Notes: generated by a model from the letters alone, not told the origin. Shown: positions 1 to 9,316, counted from the stretch's first letter. The stretch is 64,000 nucleotides of DNA from Pseudomonas sp. B21-056 (GCF_026016325.1 NZ_CP087203.1:1798001-1862000), one strand, 5' to 3'. A program made the numbers and translations.

Positions 1-1508
1 TCGTTCAACCGGTAAGGAACATCATCCAGGTAAAAAGTGCGGGTGCCATCGATTTCAAGCCGTTCACGCACGCGCGTTGTTTCAGATACTTCGACGATGA
101 CATCGGTGTCGGTCCTGGCCAGCGGGTTGTAGTAGGAGCGTCCTAACGACAGTTCGACCGAGTCGTCGGTCAATGATGGGCCGTAAGGTCTGGACGAAAG
201 CGGGTCAATCAAGCGGTAGTCGGCCTTATCCGAGGAGCCGATATTGCGTACCGGAACATCATCAACCCCCCGTACTGCACCGAGCTGGTCATTTGGCAGC
301 AAAGGTCGCCATCGCCCCGGATCAGTGACTTGGCTCATGCCCTTTACAAAGTCATAGTGTCCCGCTCTGCCGGTCAAGGTCTTGAGATTCAGATAACCGA
401 TCTTACCGAGCCGGTACGCGCTTTGGCTACCAGCACGTAACAAGCCTGGAATGCCATCGAGGGGGTTCAGGGTGGCATTGAGCAAGGCGCCCGTGAGTTT
501 CGCGAAGGCGGGAAGTGTTTCGCGGATGGTCCATTTGCCTACTGTCTTGACCAGCTTCAGTGAGCCTGAGGCAAACTTTCCGATGGGAAGGACGAAGGAG
601 GCGAAATCAATGAACAGACCAAACGCACCCCTGGCCAGTCGCTCACGACTTCCTGAACTCAGGTCTTCGATGCTGCTCCAGAAAGGCACAACCATCTTCG
701 TCACTTCGAGGACTTTTTTGCGTCTGGCTTCTTCACGATCGAATTCAGTCTCCCCATAGCAGCTGTCGTGCAGTGCTTTCTCATCCAGGAACAGCAGATG
801 CTGGGCGATATGCCGGGTGATTTTTTGGGTGGTCTTCGATTCCAATGTGTACGGCAGGGCTTTGATGTCGCTCCTATCAACCGGCTCAAGTGTGTCGCCT
901 AATTGGTCCATGATGGCGAGGCATTCTGCGTCAGCGCGGGGAGCGGTTCCTTTCTCATGGGCATCCCAGTCGAAAGGGAGGTTTTTATGACCTGCCACGG
1001 TCACGGTCACGGACGAACCGTGACTGATTCTCCACCTCTCTGTCTTTGGTTCTCCGCCAATATGCTGGGGGGTGATATCTGTTCGGCATCGAATGATTCC
1101 CGCCTTGGGCAGGAGTTCAAAGTAGGAGGTTTCATTGTCCCGGGTCGCTGCCAGGATGAAACCATTACGCGCCCGCAGGGGGAGCGTGTTGTCTTGCGTT
1201 TCGTTCGCCGCCTCAATGCCCGTAGTTGCCTTTCTTAACGTATAGACCTTGACCGACCCATATTCCAAGGGGTGGCGACCAGCCAAGGGGAGGGACGCGA
1301 GTAGATGAGTGATCAGCGTTCTATAGGCGCTCCTGATCCAATTGATGTGGATCTTGAAGTGAGTCGTAAACGTTTGCTCGATATCTGGCAATGTTCTGCG
1401 CTCAAGAGGGATTGCAGATAACTCCGGCCACGACAGATTCGTCTGTACGGTTCGATTACTGTCGATTTTCAACCAGAGATCGGTTGGAGATTTCCCATCC
1501 GGGCCAGT
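1..1508 (-). CDS. Large toxin-like protein, C-terminal part in the -1 frame (partial, runs off left edge)
   Basis: I followed this minus-strand frame codon by codon from 1508 to the window edge and found no stop, so at least 500 codons are open. There is no ATG in it until 911, about 200 codons in, so it is hard to read as an independent gene. It begins where the upstream frame (1469-3181) reaches a T_TTT_TTA heptamer at 1514-1508. I infer one protein of more than 1,050 residues. Visible content includes a stretch with EEARRKKVLEV and VPFWSSIEDLSSG followed by a hydrophobic segment (LFIDFASFVLPIGKFASGSL). That recalls the large Pseudomonas proteins annotated with a dermonecrotic-toxin-like domain (DUF6543). 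This family assignment is from memory. The C-terminal effector domain lies outside the window. Confidence 0.6.
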
Positions 1509-3181
1509 AAAAAACCATTTTTTTCATAGAGCTGCCCGGAGGCATAGACATCCACGAACGAATAGGCGTCAGGTGCACGTTTGCCAATAGGGGCCATGAG
1601 GCGTAACTGTGTACCGATGTAAGCGGCATCTGCTTCCTTGAGTAGCTTCATACCGTCCGACACGAAACGGCCTTCACCAAAAAGTCGGGCCATTCTGAGT
1701 TTGGCAATGTTCAGTCTTTCGGGCGGGGGACTATCGAGCCAGCGGATAGCGCTGTTCAGGCTGTCGATTTCAGCGTCGAGCTTCTGCGCGGCGTCCTGCA
1801 TGTCTTGCGTCGTATAGTTGGCGTCGGCTTTGTAGGCAAGCACGCCATTTGTCACCGCCCATTCCTGCATCGGTTTCAATCGGGTCAGCGTGATCAGCTT
1901 CAAATCTTCAGCCGTTGCTTCTGCGGCCTGCCTGATAGGGAGATCGACCAATTGTTGAAAATTCAGTCGTTGCAGCAACAGCGGATCAATGGCCTTGGCG
2001 AGATGAACCCCGTGGACAAAATTCACCCAGACGGTGGAGCTTCGGTAGGGCAGTTGCGGCGGTATATCGCGAACCTGGAACTCTGCCGGGAACAACGGTT
2101 GGAAAAGGCCTGCAATCAGAACGGATTCATTCGCGGACGCGGCGCGTTTTGACGTGACCAGGTGGGCTTCGAACGCGGTCAGGATCTGCTGGTAGCTTTT
2201 CCCCCAATTGGACGACTTTTGCCAGCGGTAGCCGGCTATGCCGTCCGGGTTTTCGGTTCCTGTCGAGGTGATCCACAGGCGAAGGGTCTTGATCAGCAAC
2301 TGGTAGCGTATTCCCGGAGCGGTTTCTTCGCCGGCCTGGCCGCCGTACCAACCCAGGGCTTGCAGCAGTTTGTTTGCCAACGCCTGGGCTTTTGCAGATC
2401 GCAGGATCGTTTCGAGGTACATCGACGGTTTCGCGCGGACTTTTGTCGCTGACAGGTTGCCGATATCGACGGGGTCGAGGTAGGCCAGCAAGGACGTCTG
2501 CGATGGGGGCAGGAATTGGCGCACCGTGCCAATGATCTGACTGTCGACCAGGGCCTGCGCGGCCGTTGGCTCTTGGCTCGGCTCGTCGAGATTTATGCCA
2601 TGCCACAGTCCCAGCGAATGGCGAGCACGTTGTTCCTCCAACGCATCGATCGTGGCTTCGCGTTGTGCGGCGTCTTGCGGATCCCAAGGGGCGATCCCAT
2701 AGAATCGGGTCATTCCGATCAGTGAGAACTGGCCGTCGAAGCGGATCTTTCCACCCAGTCTCAGGACGGATTTCTCAATGTCTGCCAATAACTCACGCCA
2801 GCCAGGATTCTTGTCGAGTTCAAGCTGGACAATGTCTGGGCCGTTCTTCTGGCGTGTCGAGTAAAAGACTTTGCCCTCTTTCAGCGTGACCGTCAGTGTG
2901 TCGTATAACGCATTCAGCGTGCCGCACAGTGCTTGATAAGCCTTGTTTTCCATCAGCGCCCGTAATGCACGCTGCCCGATCTCATTTTCCAGGGCCATGG
3001 GAGCGTAAGGTCTGGGTTTGACCAGCCTGTCGACGAACTTGTCCGAGGGTGTTTCGTTGTTTCGAATCAACGCCAGCAGTACATCGTATTCATCGAGAAG
3101 ACCCTGATGCGCTTGGGTATGGGAAGGCCGTGGGGCCTGTGAAGGATGAGCTGAAAGGTCAAGAGTGGATAAAGACGGCAT
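1469..3181 (-). CDS. Large toxin-like protein, N-terminal part (570 aa before an in-frame stop)
   Basis: This frame encodes 570 residues from an ATG at 3181 (protein begins MPSLSTLDLS). A longer start at 3259 is open but adds sequence with no clear ribosome site. It ends at 1469, only 13 codons after a T_TTT_TTA heptamer, while the -1 frame from that point stays open to the window edge. The sequence is soluble and mostly helical in character, with no signal peptide and no motif I can name. Its relation to large Pseudomonas dermonecrotic-toxin-like proteins (DUF6543) is inferred mainly from the continuation. It is transcribed away from the c-di-GMP gene at 3475 across a 293-base gap. It may be a frameshifted gene, a programmed frameshift gene, or a sequencing artefact. 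Confidence 0.6.
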   Translation of the reverse strand: MPSLSTLDLSAHPSQAPRPSHTQAHQGLLDEYDVLLALIRNNETPSDKFVDRLVKPRPYAPMALENEIGQRALRALMENKAYQALCGTLNALYDTLTVTLKEGKVFYSTRQKNGPDIVQLELDKNPGWRELLADIEKSVLRLGGKIRFDGQFSLIGMTRFYGIAPWDPQDAAQREATIDALEEQRARHSLGLWHGINLDEPSQEPTAAQALVDSQIIGTVRQFLPPSQTSLLAYLDPVDIGNLSATKVRAKPSMYLETILRSAKAQALANKLLQALGWYGGQAGEETAPGIRYQLLIKTLRLWITSTGTENPDGIAGYRWQKSSNWGKSYQQILTAFEAHLVTSKRAASANESVLIAGLFQPLFPAEFQVRDIPPQLPYRSSTVWVNFVHGVHLAKAIDPLLLQRLNFQQLVDLPIRQAAEATAEDLKLITLTRLKPMQEWAVTNGVLAYKADANYTTQDMQDAAQKLDAEIDSLNSAIRWLDSPPPERLNIAKLRMARLFGEGRFVSDGMKLLKEADAAYIGTQLRLMAPIGKRAPDAYSFVDVYASGQLYEKNGFLLARMGNLQPISG

Positions 3182-3474
3182 GGTGAGGTTCTCTGGTAAT
3201 TGAGGAACGTGCTCTATCCGCTTCAAAAAGTGCGCGGAAGACGATCCGTATCCAATCACTCCAGGGAAAGTCGGGGGCGGTAGATATGTATGGCATTCAG
3301 GAGAGTTGTAGCTTTTCTGGCAATTGTCGTGGCTTGTCGTCGGTGAAGCTTCAGGTGGGGCGGGTAAGGGGAGCGTTAAATAGTGGCCTACCTCTTGCGA
3401 GGAATTGCTGCTGCTCCTAGTCTTGCTGGAATGATCGGTCTGAAGGCTGGTCGACGAGCCTATACAGGGACCTC
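3182..3474. other. Divergent intergenic region between toxin-like gene and GGDEF/EAL gene
   Basis: These 293 bases separate two divergent genes, so promoters for both should lie here. I see no convincing -35/-10 pair, repeat or small gene. A short AGGG at about 3464 serves as the ribosome site for the GGDEF/EAL gene. Confidence 0.4.
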
Positions 3475-5934
3475 ATGAATCAAACGCGGACTCTCGGAAC
3501 CCCCCGGTTGTTGGGCATCGTGTGGCCTTTTATCGCCGTCGTCCTGTTTCAGGCATTGTTGGGAGGCGTCAGCCTTTACGTACTGTCGGCGGTTCGCGGT
3601 TATGTCGCGGGAGAAAGCCTCTGGTCCAAGGGGCAGAAGGACGCCATTTATTACCTCAATCTCTACACCGACAGCCGCGATGAGGCCATTTTCCGCAAAT
3701 ACCAGCAAGCCATTGCCGTGCCCGAGGGCGGTCATGATCTGCGGGTAGCGCTGGATCGCCAGCCGCCTGACCTGGAGGCGGCACGGGCCGGCATCCTCCA
3801 AGGGGGAAACCATCCGGACGACGTGTCCAGCCTGATCTGGCTCTACCTGAATTTCCGTCACTTCAGTTACCTGGAAGAAGCCATCGATCTCTGGACGGTG
3901 GGCGACGGTTATCTGATCGAACTGGATAACGTCGCCCGACAGATGCACGACAGTATTTCCGAAGGGACGGCCTCAGAGACTGATATTCGCAGCTGGAAGG
4001 CGCGGATCTTTGCCATCAACGACTCCGTCACCCCGGCGGCCAAGGCTTTCAGCGACGCGCTGGGTGAGGGCTCGCGGTTTATCCTGCGGCTGTTGCTGGT
4101 GACCAATTTCGCCACTGCGCTGGGGCTGATCGTCCTGGCCTTGTTGCGTACCCACAAACTGCTGGCCCAGCGGCAGGTGTTCGCCAATGCCCTGCAACTG
4201 GAGAAGGAGCGGGCGCAGATCACCTTGCAGTCCATCGGCGACGGGGTCATCACCACCGACGTCGAAGGCGCCATTGCCTATATGAATCCGGCTGCGGAGG
4301 CGATGACCCACTGGAAGGCCGAGCATGCCATCGGACTGCCCCTGGCCGCGCTGTTCAATCTGCTTGACGACAATGCCCAGACCGAAGGCCTGACGTTGAT
4401 CGAACACATCCTCAGCGGCCGACTCGGTGGCGGCAGTGAACATTCCAAGCTGATCCAGCGCCTGGACGGCAGCACGGTGTCGGTGACCCTGGTGGGCGCG
4501 CCGATCCGCCACGCCGGCAAGGTCAGCGGTGCCGTACTGGTACTGCATGACATGACCCAGGAGCGCCAGTACATTGCCAACCTGTCATGGCAGGCCACCC
4601 ATGATGCGCTGACCGGCCTGGCGAACCGCCGGGAGTTCGAATACCGGCTCGAGCAGGCCTTGCATAACCTGACGCGCCAGGCCGGACGCCATGCCCTGAT
4701 GTTCCTCGACCTGGACCAGTTCAAGCTGGTCAACGATACCTGCGGCCACGCGGCGGGTGATGAGCTGTTGCGGCATATCTGCGCGTTGCTGCAATCGGGC
4801 CTGCGGGAGAACGACACCCTGGCCCGATTGGGTGGGGATGAGTTCGGTATCTTGTTGGAGAACTGTTCGCCGGAGGCGGCGGAGAAGATCGCCGAAGGGC
4901 TGCGCCAGACCGTGCAGAACCTGCACTTTGTCTGGAAGGGCCGGCCGTTCGTGACCACCGTGAGCATCGGTTTGGTGCACATCGCCCAGAATCCGACGAC
5001 CCTGGAGGCATCCCTGCGCGCCGCCGACATGGCCTGCTACATGGCCAAGGAGAAAGGTCGCAACCGGGTCCAGGTCTATCATGCCGACGATTCGGAGTTA
5101 TCCCTGCGTTTCGGCGAAATGGCCTGGGTTCAGCGCTTGCACATGGCCCTGGAGGAAAACCGCTTCTGCCTCTATGCCCAGGAAATTGCCGCCCTGGGGC
5201 CGGGTGACCATGGGGGTGGGCACATTGAAATCCTGTTGCGCCTGCATGATGAAGCCGGGCGGATGATCCTGCCGGACAGTTTCATTCCTGCGGCGGAGCG
5301 CTATGGCCTGATGACGTCGCTGGACCGCTGGGTGGTGGAGAATGTCTTCAAGATCATCCGCCAGTGCCTGAACGAGTCGCGACAGGGCCCGCTGGCCATG
5401 TGTGCGATCAATCTGTCAGGCACGACTATCGGAGACCAGGCATTCCTCGACTTCCTGCGTAAACAGTTCGCGGCGTATTCGATTCCGCCGGAAATGATTT
5501 GTTTTGAAATTACAGAAACCAGCGCTATTTCGAATCTGGGCAGCGCCATTCGCTTTATCAATGAACTCAAGAGCTTGGGTTGTTATTTCTCGCTGGATGA
5601 CTTTTGCGCCGGAATGTCTTCATTCGCTTACCTGAAACATTTACCTGTAGACTTCCTGAAGATCGACGGGAGTTTCGTAAAGGATATGCTGGACGACCCG
5701 ATTAACCGTGCAATGGTCGAAGTGATCAACCACATCGGCCACGTCATGGGTAAGCGCACCATTGCCGAGTTTGTGGAAACTGCCCAGATCGAGCAGGCAT
5801 TGCTGGAGATTGGAGTGGATTACGCTCAGGGGTATGTCATCGAGCGCCCGCAATTGTTTACCTGTGACACGTTGCAATGCAGGCCGGCCCGGCCCCAGCC
5901 GTTGTTATTCAAGGCCCCCGGCACGTTCCGCTGA
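3475..5934 (+). CDS. Membrane-bound PAS-GGDEF-EAL c-di-GMP signalling protein
   Basis: This 819-residue protein should make and/or degrade cyclic di-GMP at the inner membrane. Membrane segments lie near residues 12-36 and 195-217, with a periplasmic sensor region between them. A PAS-type domain covers about 245-355. The GGDEF domain (about 375-540) has an intact GGDEF at 453-457 and an inhibitory-site RxxD (REND) five residues before it, so cyclase activity and product inhibition are both plausible. The EAL domain (about 560-805) reads EIL at the signature Glu (585) and has LDDF with the paired Asp at 708-709 followed by Cys rather than Gly. These are conservative variants compatible with phosphodiesterase activity. 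The next gene starts 46 bases downstream and is probably cotranscribed. Confidence 0.9.
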   Translation: MNQTRTLGTPRLLGIVWPFIAVVLFQALLGGVSLYVLSAVRGYVAGESLWSKGQKDAIYYLNLYTDSRDEAIFRKYQQAIAVPEGGHDLRVALDRQPPDLEAARAGILQGGNHPDDVSSLIWLYLNFRHFSYLEEAIDLWTVGDGYLIELDNVARQMHDSISEGTASETDIRSWKARIFAINDSVTPAAKAFSDALGEGSRFILRLLLVTNFATALGLIVLALLRTHKLLAQRQVFANALQLEKERAQITLQSIGDGVITTDVEGAIAYMNPAAEAMTHWKAEHAIGLPLAALFNLLDDNAQTEGLTLIEHILSGRLGGGSEHSKLIQRLDGSTVSVTLVGAPIRHAGKVSGAVLVLHDMTQERQYIANLSWQATHDALTGLANRREFEYRLEQALHNLTRQAGRHALMFLDLDQFKLVNDTCGHAAGDELLRHICALLQSGLRENDTLARLGGDEFGILLENCSPEAAEKIAEGLRQTVQNLHFVWKGRPFVTTVSIGLVHIAQNPTTLEASLRAADMACYMAKEKGRNRVQVYHADDSELSLRFGEMAWVQRLHMALEENRFCLYAQEIAALGPGDHGGGHIEILLRLHDEAGRMILPDSFIPAAERYGLMTSLDRWVVENVFKIIRQCLNESRQGPLAMCAINLSGTTIGDQAFLDFLRKQFAAYSIPPEMICFEITETSAISNLGSAIRFINELKSLGCYFSLDDFCAGMSSFAYLKHLPVDFLKIDGSFVKDMLDDPINRAMVEVINHIGHVMGKRTIAEFVETAQIEQALLEIGVDYAQGYVIERPQLFTCDTLQCRPARPQPLLFKAPGTFR

Positions 5935-5980
5935 ACCTCTTGTTGATCCGAAAAAAATCACAATCAAAAGGAGCCCGACA

Positions 5981-6784
5981 GTGATCGACACATTCAACCG
6001 AACAGGCCCGCTCATGGACGCCACAAGCTATCCGCAATGGGCACAACAGCTCATTGCCGACTGTGGCGAGAGCAAGCGCCGGGTTGTCGAACACGAGCTG
6101 TATCAACGCATGCGCGACAACAAGCTCAGCGCCAAGACCATGCGCCACTACCTCATTGGTGGTTGGCCGGTCGTTGAACAGTTCGCCTTATACATGGCAC
6201 AGAACCTCACCAAGACCCGCTTTGCCCGCCATCCCGGCGAGGACATGGCCCGTCGCTGGCTGATGCGCAACATTCGTGTCGAACTCAATCACGCCGACTA
6301 CTGGGTGAACTGGAGCGCCGCCCATGGGGTGACGCTGGAGGATCTGCAGGCGCAGCAGGTACCGCCCGAACTCCACGCATTGAGCCATTGGTGCTGGCAT
6401 ACCAGCTCTTCGGACTCGTTGATCGTGGCAATCGCGGCGACCAACTATGCCATTGAAGGCGCGACCGGGGAGTGGTCGGCGGTGGTGTGTTCCAGCGGCA
6501 TCTACGCAGCGGCCTTCGCTGAGGAAGATCGCAAGCGCGCCATGAAATGGCTGAAGATGCATGCCCAGTACGACGACGCCCACCCGTGGGAAGCGCTGGA
6601 AATCATCTGCACGCTGGCGGGCATGAATCCGAGCAAGGCCTTGCAGGCCGAACTGCGCCAGGCCGTGTGCAAGAGCTACGACTACATGTACCTGTTCCTG
6701 GAGCGCTGCATGCAACTGGAACAATCGGAGTCTGCCGGAAAGTCAGTATCCCCCCGTGAGCGCCTGGCGCTGGCCGGGAGCTGA
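5981..6784 (+). CDS. TenA/PqqC-like helical protein (haem-oxygenase fold)
   Basis: The product is 267 residues when started at GTG 5981, which has a strong AAAGGAG 8 bases upstream. A longer frame back to 5762 would overlap the preceding gene and lacks such a site. The sequence resembles the TenA/THI-4/PqqC superfamily: a helical bundle with YLIGGWPVVEQFALYMAQNL near the N-terminus, acidic and His positions typical of the fold (ELNHADYW, DDAHPWEALE), and an aromatic-rich C-terminus. There is no pqq or thiamin gene nearby, so neither pathway role is supported. Members like this are also annotated as iron-containing redox enzymes or TenA-family regulators. Its place directly behind a c-di-GMP gene is the only contextual clue. 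The substrate is unknown. Confidence 0.75.
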   Translation: MIDTFNRTGPLMDATSYPQWAQQLIADCGESKRRVVEHELYQRMRDNKLSAKTMRHYLIGGWPVVEQFALYMAQNLTKTRFARHPGEDMARRWLMRNIRVELNHADYWVNWSAAHGVTLEDLQAQQVPPELHALSHWCWHTSSSDSLIVAIAATNYAIEGATGEWSAVVCSSGIYAAAFAEEDRKRAMKWLKMHAQYDDAHPWEALEIICTLAGMNPSKALQAELRQAVCKSYDYMYLFLERCMQLEQSESAGKSVSPRERLALAGS

Positions 6785-6799
6785 TGCCTAGCTGACTGA

Positions 6800-6889
6800 T
6801 GTGGGAGCGAGTCTGCTCCGCGAAGTGCTCGGACCGTCAACGGGGAGGTTGGCTGTCGGATCGCTATCGCGAGCAGGCTCGCTCCCACA
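6800..6889. repeat. REP doublet (GTGGGAGCGAG family), copy 1
   Basis: Two inverted copies of a REP core face each other: 6800-6825 (slightly degenerate, GCGAGTCTGCTCCGCG) and 6861-6889. The spacing and inverted arrangement match the REP doublets (REPINs) described in P. fluorescens. Each half can itself form a hairpin. Confidence 0.85.
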
Positions 6890-6933
6890 TTTGGTTTGAG
6901 TGACTACTCAACTCTGATCCGCCTCAAATCCCC

Positions 6934-7023
6934 TGTGGGAGCGAGCCTGCTCGCGATAGCGTCGGTACATCCAGCATCAATGCAAGCTGACCCTCCGCTA
7001 TCGCGAGCAAGCTCGCTCCCACA
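6934..7023. repeat. REP doublet (GTGGGAGCGAG family), copy 2
   Basis: This second inverted pair directly follows the first: 6934-6960 and 6996-7023. It lies between the TenA/PqqC-like gene and the convergent GGDEF gene, where such elements are usually tolerated. Confidence 0.9.
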
Positions 7024-7059
7024 GAAGGGCGGTTAATATCCGATTGCGCTCACCTTCTT

Positions 7060-7986
7060 TCAACCCGCCATCGCCAACCGGTTCCGCCCTTCGCGCTTGG
7101 CCACATACAGTGCGCTGTCGACCCTTCGCAGCAGGCTTTCCATCGATTCACCCGGCAGCAGCGTTGCGCAGCCGAGGCTGACCGTCAGTTCAATCCTGAC
7201 GCCGGCAGCGAAATAATCCTGCAGTTGGGCGGCATAGCGCAGTCGCTCGCCGATCGTGGCAGCGGCTTCCCGGCTGGTATTGGAAAGCAGGATCAGAAAC
7301 TCCTCGCCGCCGAACCTGAACACCATGTCCACATTGCGCAGTTGCTCCTTGACCGACTCGGCAACGGTCTTGAGCACCTCGTCGCCGGCGCCATGGCCGT
7401 AGGTGTCGTTGATGCGCTTGAAGTGATCGATATCGAGCATCAGCAGCGATAATGGCTGCATATGACGCCGGGCCATGTCGATTTCCCGCTCCATCACCTG
7501 GTCCATGGCGATGCGGTTGCCGGTTCCGGTCAGCGGATCGCGCAGGGCGCTCTGGGTGGCGGCGCGGTAGAGCAGGGCGTTGCGCAGTGGAAACAGCAGG
7601 GTGGACATCACTGACTCGAGATCGCTCTGCTCGGCGTCGTTGAAGCGCTGGTTGCGGCGGAACACCAATTCGCCCAGCTGTTCGCCTTCATGGCTGAGGC
7701 TGTAGCTGAGCAGATGATGCCCGCGTTGACCGAACTCCAGCCGCAGATCGCTGGGCTTGTGCTGATAGGCCAGCGCATCCAGCGGTACCAGTCGCTGAAC
7801 TTCACGGAAAAACAGGCCCAGAATCCGCTGCGGCTCCAGGCTGGTCTGCAATTGCTGACCCAGTTGCTGACGCAATTGCGAAAGATTGACGGACCGTGCC
7901 ACGAGCGGTGACGGTTGACCGAAGCCCAGGCGCTGCAATTTGGCGCTGTCGAAATCAATCGCGTTGGTCTGGATGGGCGTTTTCAT
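7060..7986 (-). CDS. GGDEF diguanylate cyclase (soluble)
   Basis: This gene encodes a 308-residue enzyme expected to condense two GTP into cyclic di-GMP. I start it at ATG 7986 (MKTPIQTN), which has an AGGGG about 10 bases upstream. The frame is open to 8127 but that part looks non-coding. The N-terminal 150 residues contain no membrane segment and look like a degenerate GAF-type sensor region. The C-terminal GGDEF domain carries an intact GGEEF at about residue 226 and an RNVD inhibitory site five residues ahead of it, so it should be active and feedback-inhibited. It converges on the TenA/PqqC-like gene and is the second c-di-GMP gene within 5 kb. Confidence 0.9.
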   Translation of the reverse strand: MKTPIQTNAIDFDSAKLQRLGFGQPSPLVARSVNLSQLRQQLGQQLQTSLEPQRILGLFFREVQRLVPLDALAYQHKPSDLRLEFGQRGHHLLSYSLSHEGEQLGELVFRRNQRFNDAEQSDLESVMSTLLFPLRNALLYRAATQSALRDPLTGTGNRIAMDQVMEREIDMARRHMQPLSLLMLDIDHFKRINDTYGHGAGDEVLKTVAESVKEQLRNVDMVFRFGGEEFLILLSNTSREAAATIGERLRYAAQLQDYFAAGVRIELTVSLGCATLLPGESMESLLRRVDSALYVAKREGRNRLAMAG

Positions 7987-8349
7987 TTGGCGTAGGCCCC
8001 TAGGCAGAATCTGTCCTGGCAGGCTGGGTGAGATGGCTTGGGCTACGTGTCGTACTGGCCCATCAGTCCCGTAGGACGCTGATTTGAGTCTAGTCTGCTT
8101 TCCTTGGCTGACGCAGGCTCGTATCAACCTCCGTTACCCGCCAGACATGGCGTGTTTGACAAGGTCAGAGCGAAACTCGTGCCAGTCCGTTCACTTCAGG
8201 AAAATTCATTGCAAATCAATGCGGTGAAATAATGTGGCGAACATCACGCCTGGGTTGCGTGACATGGCTTTGGCGGTTCGCCTGGCTTGGTATCGACGGA
8301 TTCCAGCGTTGCGACGGTAAACCGTCGCAACGTGGGGGGGGGCGAGCGC
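7987..8349. other. Intergenic region between GGDEF gene and yciK
   Basis: These 363 bases hold the presumed promoter of the minus-strand GGDEF gene and the 3' flank of yciK. The only structure seen is a perfect palindrome at 8307-8332 followed by nine G residues. No small gene is supported. Confidence 0.4.
8307..8332. terminator. Perfect 12-bp palindrome beside a G9 run, downstream of yciK
   Basis: CGTTGCGACGGT, AA, ACCGTCGCAACG form a perfect 12-bp inverted repeat with almost no loop. Nine G residues follow at 8334-8342, 7 bases from the yciK stop codon. There is no T tract on either side, so if it stops transcription it is not a canonical intrinsic terminator. Confidence 0.4.
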
Positions 8350-9090
8350 TTACTGTGCGTTGAAGGCCTGGCCATTGACGTCTTTGCTGTCCGGCCCCAT
8401 CAGGTACAGATAGACCGGCATGATCGCTTCCGGCGTCGGGTTGTTGAGCGGGTTTTCCCCCGGATAGGCCTGGGCGCGCATGCTGGTACGGGTTGCGCCG
8501 GGGTTGATGCTGTTGGAGCGTACCGGCGCAACGGTATCGACTTCGTCGGCGAGGGTCTGCATCAGCCCTTCGGTGGCAAACTTGGACACGCCATAAGCGC
8601 CCCAGTACGCCCGGCCCTTGCGGCCGACGCTGCTGGAGGTGAACACCACGGACGCATCCGTGGACAGCTTGAGCAGGGGCAGCAAGGTACTGGTGAGCAT
8701 GAACATGGCGTTGACGTTCACGTGCATCACCCGCATGAAGTTTTCGCCGGACAATTGTTCCAGCGGCGTGCGCGGGCCGATGATCGAGGCGTTGTGCAAC
8801 AGGCCGTCCAGGTGACCGAACTCGGTTTCGATCATGGCCGCCAGTTCGTCGTACTGATGGGGCAGGGCGGTTTCGAGATTGAACGGAATCACCGCCGGCT
8901 GTGGATGGCCGGCCGCTTCGATCTCATCGTAGACCTGGGTCAGGTTGGCTTCGGTCTTGCCCAGCAGCAGCACGGTGGCACCGTGGGCGGCGTAAGCCTT
9001 GGCGGCAGCGGCGCCGATGCCACGACCGGCGCCGGTCACCAGGATGACCCGGCCAGCGAGCAGGTCGGGGCGGGCGGAATAATCAAACAT
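8350..9090 (-). CDS. yciK: SDR-family oxidoreductase YciK
   Basis: The product is a 246-residue short-chain dehydrogenase/reductase started at ATG 9090 (MFDYSARPDL), which has a GAGG five bases upstream; a start at 9108 is less well placed. The NAD(P) motif TGAGRGIG is at residues 19-26. The NAG-like motif appears as HNAS, the catalytic Ser lies in SSSVG, and the catalytic YxxxK is present as YGVSK. Sequence and position beside mupP and ubiG match the Pseudomonas YciK group. The physiological substrate is not known. It closes the minus-strand series mtaD, ubiG, mupP, yciK, but a 226-base gap with a REP element separates it from mupP. Confidence 0.85.
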   Translation of the reverse strand: MFDYSARPDLLAGRVILVTGAGRGIGAAAAKAYAAHGATVLLLGKTEANLTQVYDEIEAAGHPQPAVIPFNLETALPHQYDELAAMIETEFGHLDGLLHNASIIGPRTPLEQLSGENFMRVMHVNVNAMFMLTSTLLPLLKLSTDASVVFTSSSVGRKGRAYWGAYGVSKFATEGLMQTLADEVDTVAPVRSNSINPGATRTSMRAQAYPGENPLNNPTPEAIMPVYLYLMGPDSKDVNGQAFNAQ

Positions 9091-9149
9091 AAAAACCTCA
9101 CGAAACATAACGATGCGTGGTGATGCACGGTGTGGCGACGGGACTTATC

Positions 9150-9275
9150 TGTGGCGAGGGGATTTATCCCCGCTGGGTCGCGAAGCGACCCCCTGCGTAT
9201 TACTTGATACACCGCGGTGATGGATATTTCGTGGAGGCGCTTCGCACCTCAGCGGGGATAAATCCCCTCGCCACA
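9150..9275. repeat. REP-like inverted repeat, second family (TGTGGCGAGGGGATTTATCCCC), copy 1
   Basis: The left arm at 9150-9178 reads TGTGGCGAGGGGATTTATCC and continues; its inverted copy is at 9250-9275. The two arms enclose about 70 bases. Near-identical pairs occur at 55063-55191 and 63234-63380. A partial arm (TGTGGCGACGGGA) also precedes it at about 9130. Confidence 0.9.
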
Positions 9276-9316
9276 AAAAATCTACTTATATTGCCTTACC
9301 ACACGGAGTAGTCAGC

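Noticed and set aside
903..1238. Plus-strand frame of 111 codons opposite the toxin-like gene
   Set aside because: The minus strand is open throughout this region in one frame with toxin-like content; the plus frame is an antisense shadow.
5585..5610. Loss of phosphodiesterase activity from DDFC and EIL variants
   Set aside because: Both are conservative changes that leave the acidic metal ligands intact, so inactivity cannot be claimed.
6800..7023. CRISPR-like array made of the four repeated units
   Set aside because: The units are inverted pairs with self-complementary cores and irregular spacing, matching REP doublets. No cas gene is present.
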